Shown here: positions 58,680 through 64,000 of the stretch, one piece after another | How the letters are laid out: each line of letters opens with the position of its first letter | How positions within the stretch are numbered: position 1 is the first letter of the stretch | Source of the DNA: GCA-2733415 sp049614485 | GTDB lineage: Bacteria; Bacteroidota; Bacteroidia; Flavobacteriales; Flavobacteriaceae | Direction of reading: 5' to 3' | DNA: 64,000 nucleotides | NCBI GenBank assembly: GCA_049614485.1 | Contig: JBMZDR010000003.1 | Coordinates: 62,001 to 126,000, forward strand | The notes under the pieces: generated by a model | The model's database searches: none | Seen by the model: only the letters and a program-made list of their open reading frames with translations | Told to the model about the DNA's origin: nothing | Program-made: the position numbers and the translations under genes

Positions 58680-58692
58680 TTTAAACAATAAT

Positions 58693-59442
58693 ATGAGCAT
58701 AGAAAAATTCATTTTAAAACCTTTACATAATAAAAGAAAAGGGATAAGTCTTGGCTATATTCTTTCTACGATGTGCAGTTCAAACAATGAATTAGAGGGT
58801 GTTTCTAAAATACTTTACATAGCCAATATTATAGATTACAACACCTTAAAAAGCAAGCCAACTCCCGATCTTCTTCTTCAAAAAATATTTGAGGTTACAA
58901 AAAGGAAGAATAAAATAAAAAAAGGAGATCTAAGAAAAATTATTGGGTTAGAAATTACAGAGACATCTAATAAGCATTTAAACCCTATATTAATTGAACT
59001 TGATTTCATGTATAATAAAAATGGTAAGCCTAGGCGTACATTTACACTTGAAGAAACTTATTCTATATTAAAATCATGGCAAGGAGATGATAAATGGGGG
59101 CGTATGGAAGCGTATTCAAAAGGGGAATTAACTAAACTATTCACCGATGATAATTACGATGATATTGTATTTGAAGTAACAAATGGGATAAGATCATTTG
59201 ATGATAATAAACATAATGACTATTTCTCTCCCGGGGAAACTAAAAAATTAGCACCAATATTTTTCAAAAATGATGACAAAAAACACAAAGAATTCCTTGA
59301 AGATGATTTCGATAGTAATTATTTGATTTTTATGTTTCATTTATTCGTATTTACTTCTATAACATTTAAAGAAACTAATAACGAAACCTCAATAAAAGGT
59401 ATTATTAAAGAAATAACAGAAACAAAAGTTGTTTTAAACTAA
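58693..59442 (+). CDS. Protein of unknown function, 249 residues
   Basis: I do not recognise this protein. There is no signal peptide. The N-terminal half (about 1-110) is helical and basic, including RKNKIKKGDLRKIIGL and SNKHLNPILIELDF, a layout that could form a winged helix; then PRRTFTLEETYSILKSWQGDDKWGRMEAYSKGELTKLF (about 115-152). The C-terminal half is acidic and ends with a hydrophobic segment (FMFHLFVFTSITFKE) and beta strands. The gene ends 4 bp before the convergent ligA stop. Composition is A+T-rich. Its ATG is preceded by a hairpin that could affect translation. Confidence 0.6.
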   Translation: MSIEKFILKPLHNKRKGISLGYILSTMCSSNNELEGVSKILYIANIIDYNTLKSKPTPDLLLQKIFEVTKRKNKIKKGDLRKIIGLEITETSNKHLNPILIELDFMYNKNGKPRRTFTLEETYSILKSWQGDDKWGRMEAYSKGELTKLFTDDNYDDIVFEVTNGIRSFDDNKHNDYFSPGETKKLAPIFFKNDDKKHKEFLEDDFDSNYLIFMFHLFVFTSITFKETNNETSIKGIIKEITETKVVLN

Positions 59443-59446
59443 CAAC

Positions 59447-61453
59447 CTATTTCAATAACTCCAAAAACTCCGTTTCTGTTAAAATAATAACAGTACCTAA
59501 AGACTCGGCTTTTTTTAGTTTAGAACCCGCTTTTTCACCAACTACTAAATAATCTAATTTTTTACTGATACCACTAATGGTTTTACCTGCATGTTGCTCT
59601 ACCATGTCTTTTGCAGCATCACGAGTAAATTGCGTTAACTTTCCTGTAAATAAAAATGATTTCCCTTCTAAAACAGTACTGGTTAATTGCTGAGCATCTT
59701 CTTTTAGTTCTAATTGTACTCCCGCTTCTTTTAAGCGCTCTAAAACCTGTAAGTTTTTAACATCAATAAAAAAGTCAACCACACTTTCTGCAATACGTAC
59801 ACCAATTTCATCTACTTGTTCTAAGTCTTCTTGAGTGGCGTTTGCTAAAGCCCAAACCGTTTTATAATGCTTAGCCAACTTCTTAGCAACAGTTGCACCA
59901 ACAAAACGAATCCCTAATCCGAATAACACTTTTTCAAAAGGCGCATTTTTAGAAGCCGCAACACCATCTATTAAATTTTGAGCCGACTTTTCAGCCATAC
60001 GTTCCAAAGGCATAATCTGATCAATAGTTAAATCGTACAAATCGGCATACGTAGTTACTAAGCCTTCTTTATACAATAAAGCCACAGTTTCACCACCCAA
60101 ACCTTCAATATCCAATGCTTTTCTACTAATATAATGTTGGATTCTACCAACCACCTGAGGCGCACATCCAAATTCATTCGGACAATAATGTTTGGCATCG
60201 CCTTCTGTTCTTACCAGTTCTGTATCACACTCTGGACAATGTGTTGCATAGACAGTTACAACAGAATTTGCATCACGTTTACTCGCATCTACGCCAACAA
60301 TTTTAGGGATAATTTCCCCTCCTTTTTCAACATACACATGATCGTTAATACGGATATCTAATTTCTCAATCTGATCGGCATTATGCAAAGACGCACGTTT
60401 TACCGTAGTTCCCGCTAATAATACAGGTTTTAAATTAGCAACAGGGGTTATCGCACCTGTTCGTCCAACTTGATAAGAAATACTCTCTAAAACCGTTGAC
60501 ACTTGTTCTGCCTTAAATTTGTAAGCAATTGCCCAACGTGGTGCTTTAGCCGTATACCCTAACTCTTCTTGTTGAAATAAATCATTTACCTTGATAACGA
60601 CACCATCAATCTCAAAAGGCAAGTCGTGTCTGGCTGTTTCCCAATGCGACACATAAGCGATAATATCATCAATAGATTTGACGCTTTTAGCATGATCAGG
60701 GACTTTAAACCCGTATGATCTTGCGTACTCTAAACTTTCAAACTGGGTGTTAATTTTAGCAGAACCAAAATCTTTAACCTTTAAATTGTATAAATAACAT
60801 TCTAAAGGTCGCGACGCTGTTTCTGAGCTGTCTTGTAGTTTTAAACTTCCAGAAGCTGTGTTACGCGGATTCATATAAGGTTCTTCACCATTTGCCACTC
60901 GAAGCTCATTCATTTTATGAAACCCATCAATAGGCAACATAATTTCACCTCTAATATCAAAATCTTTAGGGTAATTGCCTTTTAATTGCAACGGCACCGA
61001 TTTTATAGTTTTGATGTTAGTCGTCACATCATCTCCTTCAAATCCATCACCACGAGTGACTGCTCTTACTAACTTTCCGTCAGTATATGTGATATTAATT
61101 GATGCACCATCATACTTTAATTCACAGGTATAACTAATGTCTTCCGTATCTAATATTTTTTGAATACGTGTTTCCCAATCTAGTAAATCTTCTTTTGAAT
61201 AAGAATTGTCCAACGAGTACATTCTATAGCGGTGTTGAACCGTATCAAACTTTTTAGTAATCCCACCTCCAACGCGAATTGTAGGTGAATTGGCATCAAA
61301 ATACTCTGGGTGCTTTGCTTCTAAATTTTGTAATTCTTTTAATTTAACATCAAACTCATAATCGGAAATTGTTGGATTATCCAACACGTAATAGTTATGA
61401 TTGTGTTCACGCAATTCGTTTCGTAATTGCTCTATGTGATCTTGTGGAGTCAT
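59447..61453 (-). CDS. ligA: NAD-dependent DNA ligase LigA
   Basis: The 668-residue ligase has an Ia domain, an adenylation domain with the catalytic KYDG (Lys113 in CELKYDGAS), then DIRGEIMLP, an OB fold, the four-Cys zinc finger (CPECDTEL then YCPNEFGC), helix-hairpin-helix region (LFGLGIRFVGATVAKKLAKHY and QVDEIGVRIAESV) and a C-terminal BRCT (FLFTGKLTQFTRDAAKDMVEQHAGK). All parts are present. It joins nicks in replication and repair. The start is ATG 61453. Downstream, a convergent accessory gene ends 4 bp away. Confidence 0.96.
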   Translation of the reverse strand: MTPQDHIEQLRNELREHNHNYYVLDNPTISDYEFDVKLKELQNLEAKHPEYFDANSPTIRVGGGITKKFDTVQHRYRMYSLDNSYSKEDLLDWETRIQKILDTEDISYTCELKYDGASINITYTDGKLVRAVTRGDGFEGDDVTTNIKTIKSVPLQLKGNYPKDFDIRGEIMLPIDGFHKMNELRVANGEEPYMNPRNTASGSLKLQDSSETASRPLECYLYNLKVKDFGSAKINTQFESLEYARSYGFKVPDHAKSVKSIDDIIAYVSHWETARHDLPFEIDGVVIKVNDLFQQEELGYTAKAPRWAIAYKFKAEQVSTVLESISYQVGRTGAITPVANLKPVLLAGTTVKRASLHNADQIEKLDIRINDHVYVEKGGEIIPKIVGVDASKRDANSVVTVYATHCPECDTELVRTEGDAKHYCPNEFGCAPQVVGRIQHYISRKALDIEGLGGETVALLYKEGLVTTYADLYDLTIDQIMPLERMAEKSAQNLIDGVAASKNAPFEKVLFGLGIRFVGATVAKKLAKHYKTVWALANATQEDLEQVDEIGVRIAESVVDFFIDVKNLQVLERLKEAGVQLELKEDAQQLTSTVLEGKSFLFTGKLTQFTRDAAKDMVEQHAGKTISGISKKLDYLVVGEKAGSKLKKAESLGTVIILTETEFLELLK

Positions 61454-61514
61454 ATTAAAAGAGGTCCTAGTTATAAACCGTAAATTTAAGTTTTTAAGAT
61501 AAGTTATAAAACTT

Positions 61515-62096
61515 CTAAGTCTGATTTTTATTCATCCATTTTGGCACTGGAAGCGGTTTGAATTGTCTCATTTTTTCTAACAACTCTTCAGGGTTTTCAG
61601 CGACTAACACTAAGTGTTTATACGCCGGTTTTAATAAGTGTTTATCAATCATCACTTCAATAAATTGTAGCAAATCATCATAAAATCCATTACAATTTAA
61701 AATACCAATTGGCTTTTTATGCAATCCTAATTGTGCCCAAGTGAGCATTTCAAACAGCTCTTCTAAAGTTCCGAAACCACCTGGTAGCGCCACAATACCA
61801 TCTGATAATTCATGCATTTTTAGTTTGCGTTCATGCATGGTTTCTACAATAATCAATTCGGTTAAATTGGTATGCACAACTTCTTTTGAGGTTAAAAAAT
61901 CTGGAATTACACCAGTTGCCTTTCCTGCATTATCCAACACACCTGAAGCTACTCCTCCCATTAAACCAATTTTTGCCCCTCCATAAATTAGTTGAATATG
62001 TTCATCAGCTAAGAGTTTCCCGAAATTATAGGCCGCTGAATTTAATTGATTATCATTACTAGCGCTAGCGCCACAAAACACAGCTATTCGTTTCAT
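61515..62096 (-). CDS. LOG family protein (TIGR00730)
   Basis: The 193-residue Rossmann-like protein has the SGASxxxNxx-type start RIAVFCGASASNDNQL, LIYGGAKIGLMGGVASGVLDNAGKATGVIPDF and the family motif ALPGGFGTLEELFEMLTWAQLG (PGGxGTxxE). LOG proteins hydrolyse nucleoside 5'-monophosphates, releasing the base, best known for cytokinin activation. ATG 62096 is preferred over 62114. It follows fabI by about 160 bp, past a terminator, and precedes ligA by 61 bp. Confidence 0.9.
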   Translation of the reverse strand: MKRIAVFCGASASNDNQLNSAAYNFGKLLADEHIQLIYGGAKIGLMGGVASGVLDNAGKATGVIPDFLTSKEVVHTNLTELIIVETMHERKLKMHELSDGIVALPGGFGTLEELFEMLTWAQLGLHKKPIGILNCNGFYDDLLQFIEVMIDKHLLKPAYKHLVLVAENPEELLEKMRQFKPLPVPKWMNKNQT

Positions 62097-62124
62097 ATAT
62101 ACGTTATTTATCACCTCATCCTAG

Positions 62125-62144
62125 CCTTCTCCTCAAGGAGAAGG
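62125..62144. repeat. REP-like short palindrome
   Basis: CCTTCTCCTCAAGGAGAAGG has a 9-bp stem with a CA centre. The surroundings (CACCTCATCCTAG before, AACTCT after) resemble widespread intergenic CCTTCTCC...GGAGAAGG elements. Only one copy is seen here, so identity as a dispersed repeat is tentative. Confidence 0.45.
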
Positions 62145-62195
62145 AACTCTTACATATCTCCTGAACAATATTTACCTAAGGAGATGTCATTTATT

Positions 62196-62236
62196 AAAAA
62201 AAAAATCGGGAATCAGTTTAAAACCAATTCCCGATT
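62196..62236 (-). terminator. Intrinsic terminator of fabI
   Basis: A 10-bp stem AATCGGGAAT/ATTCCCGATT (62204-62213 and 62227-62236) is followed on the minus strand by a run of about ten T. It lies 24 bp after the fabI stop. Confidence 0.88.
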
Positions 62237-62259
62237 GTATATTAAGAAAGATCATTTAC

Positions 62260-63072
62260 TTAATCTTCCATAAATTTTTCCATTACGGCATTACTTACAC
62301 CAACGTTAGAGAATCCTCCATCATGAAATAAGTTTTGCATTGTTACACGTCTTGTTAAGTCTGAAAACAAACTCACCGTGTAATCAGCACAATCTTGAGC
62401 TGTAGCATTTCCTAAAGGTGACATCTTTTCTGCATATGCAATAAATCCGTCAAATCCTTTTACTCCTGAACCTGCAGTTGTAGGTGTAGGTGATTGAGAT
62501 ATTGTGTTTACACGCACTTTTTTATCTGTACCGAAGAAATACCCAAAACTACGCGCTATAGACTCTAAATATGCTTTATTATCAGCCATATCATTATAAT
62601 CAGGAAAAGAACGTTGTGCAGCCATGTATGTTAAGGCAACAATACTTCCCCACTCATTCATAGCATCTTGCTTGTATAATGTTTGCATCACTTTGTGAAA
62701 AGAAACCGCAGACACATCCCATCCTTTATGTGTAAAATCGTAGTTCTGATCTGTATAATGACGTTTTTTACGTACATTAATAGACATTCCTATTGAGTGT
62801 AATACGAAGTCTAATTTTCCTCCTAAAATTTCTTGAGCTTTAGCCACTAAGTTGTCTAAATCTTCAATACTTGTTGCATCAGCAGGTATAATTTGAGCAC
62901 CAGTTTTTTCTGCTAACTCATTAATTTTCCCCATACGCATAGCAATTGGCGCATTAGTTAATACAAAAGTACCACCTTCAGCATGTACACGTTCAGCAGT
63001 TTTCCAAGCGATAGAGTTTTCATCTAGTGCTCCGAATATAATTCCTCTTTTACCTTTTAGTAAATTATACAT
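62260..63072 (-). CDS. fabI: Enoyl-[acyl-carrier-protein] reductase FabI
   Basis: The 270-residue short-chain dehydrogenase has the FabI nucleotide loop KRGIIFGALDENSIAW, the HSIG segment FVLHSIGMS, and catalytic Tyr159 and Lys166 (PDYNDMADNKAYLE, the FabI form of YxxxxxxK). It carries out the last reduction of each fatty-acid elongation cycle with NADH. Length is normal (about 262-270). It is single-gene, between the TruA-like gene (88 bp upstream) and its terminator. Confidence 0.95.
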   Translation of the reverse strand: MYNLLKGKRGIIFGALDENSIAWKTAERVHAEGGTFVLTNAPIAMRMGKINELAEKTGAQIIPADATSIEDLDNLVAKAQEILGGKLDFVLHSIGMSINVRKKRHYTDQNYDFTHKGWDVSAVSFHKVMQTLYKQDAMNEWGSIVALTYMAAQRSFPDYNDMADNKAYLESIARSFGYFFGTDKKVRVNTISQSPTPTTAGSGVKGFDGFIAYAEKMSPLGNATAQDCADYTVSLFSDLTRRVTMQNLFHDGGFSNVGVSNAVMEKFMED

Positions 63073-63159
63073 AATTGTTAGTTTTTATGAGTTCAAAAGT
63101 AATGAAAACAATTTTATTGATTGCACAATATTATCTTAAATAATGCTGAGCATTGTAAA

Positions 63160-63948
63160 TTACTGGTTCTCTTTAAAATTTACCGATTGTAAAATTAAGC
63201 CTGAAGCAGGTGCAATATATATGATTGGTAGATTTATCTCTGGGCATAAGATGGAATTTTCAATTGTTTCAAAATCAAGTTTTCCTTTACCCAATTCCAT
63301 CAACCTTGCCATCATAATGCGAATTTGATTGCGTTTAAACCCTTCTCCAATTACTCTTAACACATAACTTTTCTTTGGAAAAAAATTGGCTTCATAGATT
63401 GTATTTTCAACCAGTTCACAAGTTGTTATTGTTCCCACTGTATTGGTTGTTGGCGTAGGTTTATACGTGTAATTTCTAAAATCATGAGTACCTTCAAATA
63501 ATCTTGCAGCCTTTTGTATTATAGCTACATCTAACACATCAGGGAAAGAAACCATAAAAGGCGCGGCGAAAGGGTGAATTTTCTCATTAAATGTAAATAT
63601 GTACACGTATTCTTTTTGCTTAGCATGCTGAATAACATTAAACTTGTCATTAGTTTCTTCTATGCATAACGCCTTTATATCTTGCGGAAGATTTAAATTA
63701 AATAACGGCAAAAATTCTTCTAAATCTAATACCCCTTCATCTAAAAACAACTCAATAAAGCTTTCATTTACAGATACTTTTGCATCTGTACGGCCTGCTG
63801 CTAAAGTTTTAAACTTTTTATGTCCTAATACATACGCTAAAGTTCTTTCAACCATACGTTGAACGGTATTGACCTCAGGTTGTTTTTGCCAACCGTGAAA
63901 CCGAAAGCCTAAATATTGAATTTTTATAATATAATACCTACGTTGCAT
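63160..63948 (-). CDS. TruA-like pseudouridine synthase
   Basis: The 262-residue protein fits the TruA family: YYIIKIQYLGFRFHGWQKQPEVNTVQRMVE (about 4-33), catalytic Asp in AAGRTDAKVSVNES, and FEGTHDFRNYTYKP, RVIGEGFKRNQIRIMMARLMELGKGK at the C-terminus. In TruA the motif reads GRTDxGVHA; here GRTDAKVSV departs from it, so this is a paralogue-like form whose target may differ from tRNA positions 38-40. ATG 63948 is chosen; a GTG at 63954 is possible. No other tRNA-modification gene is adjacent. Confidence 0.83.
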   Translation of the reverse strand: MQRRYYIIKIQYLGFRFHGWQKQPEVNTVQRMVERTLAYVLGHKKFKTLAAGRTDAKVSVNESFIELFLDEGVLDLEEFLPLFNLNLPQDIKALCIEETNDKFNVIQHAKQKEYVYIFTFNEKIHPFAAPFMVSFPDVLDVAIIQKAARLFEGTHDFRNYTYKPTPTTNTVGTITTCELVENTIYEANFFPKKSYVLRVIGEGFKRNQIRIMMARLMELGKGKLDFETIENSILCPEINLPIIYIAPASGLILQSVNFKENQ

Positions 63949-64000
63949 ATTCACATTTTATTAAGATAGGGTGTAAAATATAAACACTCAAATATATCTT

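Noticed and set aside
58209..58692. Integron-like cassette array (gene plus palindrome, three times)
   Set aside because: attC sites need core GTTRRRY and RYYYAAC boxes and an integrase gene nearby; neither is seen, and the hairpins are too short.
1..64000. CRISPR array, rRNA operon, insertion sequence or prophage
   Set aside because: No regularly spaced direct repeats, rRNA segments, transposase or integrase frames or att-like duplications were found on either strand.

Overview
The window is a stretch of chromosome from a member of the Bacteroidota, almost certainly Flavobacteriaceae. The DNA is A+T-rich. Upstream regions carry the Bacteroidota promoter pattern (TTG near -33, TAnnTTTG near -7), ribosome-binding sites of the Shine-Dalgarno type are not apparent, and several genes start with TTG. 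The proteins include families typical of the group: DUF4159, DUF4835, DUF2461, a TlpA protein with a DUF4369-like domain, the Bacteroidota-type omega subunit, and lipoproteins ending in SC-K/S. No rRNA, CRISPR array, transposase, integrase or prophage module was found. Most of the window is housekeeping sequence.

Layout. 1-4.9 kb: rsmE (5' end outside the window), DUF4159, a SpoU methyltransferase, an AI-2E-type permease, a THUMP-like methyltransferase and a Crp/Fnr regulator, all on +. 4.9-8.2 kb (-): ettA with a long structured leader, then an FMN reductase/OsmC pair. 8.3-13.2 kb: acyl-CoA carboxylase beta subunit, DoxX, FKBP lipoprotein, S4 protein, phosphoribosyltransferase, aroK. 13.2-13.6 kb: two identical tRNA-Lys(UUU) genes and tRNA-Leu(GAG). 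13.7-30.5 kb: OmpA lipoprotein, threonylcarbamoyl-AMP synthase, UvrD/PcrA helicase, glutamate-synthase-like protein, patatin, M1 peptidase, recG, NhaC antiporter, a peroxiredoxin and thiol peroxidase pair, a tyrosine phosphatase and an LTA-synthase-like protein.

30.6-36.7 kb is a tight + strand run, dgkA-ftsK-lolA-lptF/G-ribB, which joins envelope lipid handling with chromosome segregation. 36.8-39.2 kb holds three tandem secreted paralogues on -. 39.4-45.6 kb holds mixed metabolic and redox genes (thioredoxin, nitroreductase, thioesterase, acylphosphatase, hutH, TlpA) and two unrecognised proteins. 45.6-52.9 kb is a - strand cluster read DUF6913-dapA-bamD-rpoZ-coaBC-DUF4835-recN-DUF2461. 59.4-64 kb is again - strand: ligA, LOG, fabI and a TruA-like synthase. 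Between these two blocks, 52.9-59.4 kb is entirely + strand: a split 5'-nucleotidase, Bax-inhibitor-like protein, SRPBCC protein, lipoprotein, DUF1573 protein, a membrane-anchored LuxR regulator, two very small ORFs and an unrecognised 249-residue protein. This is the most accessory-looking part of the window.

Many gene ends are marked by near-perfect palindromes flanked by A- and T-runs, which can terminate in both directions. Four of them share the stem GCCACTCA/TGAGTGGC. The observations most worth a second look are a possible uORF-controlled hairpin leader before ettA, related hairpins placed just after successive stop codons at 58.2-58.7 kb, the tRNA-Leu gene stranded behind a terminator, and the apparently dead GTP cyclohydrolase II half of the ribB product. 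I see no complete new defence or mobile system.
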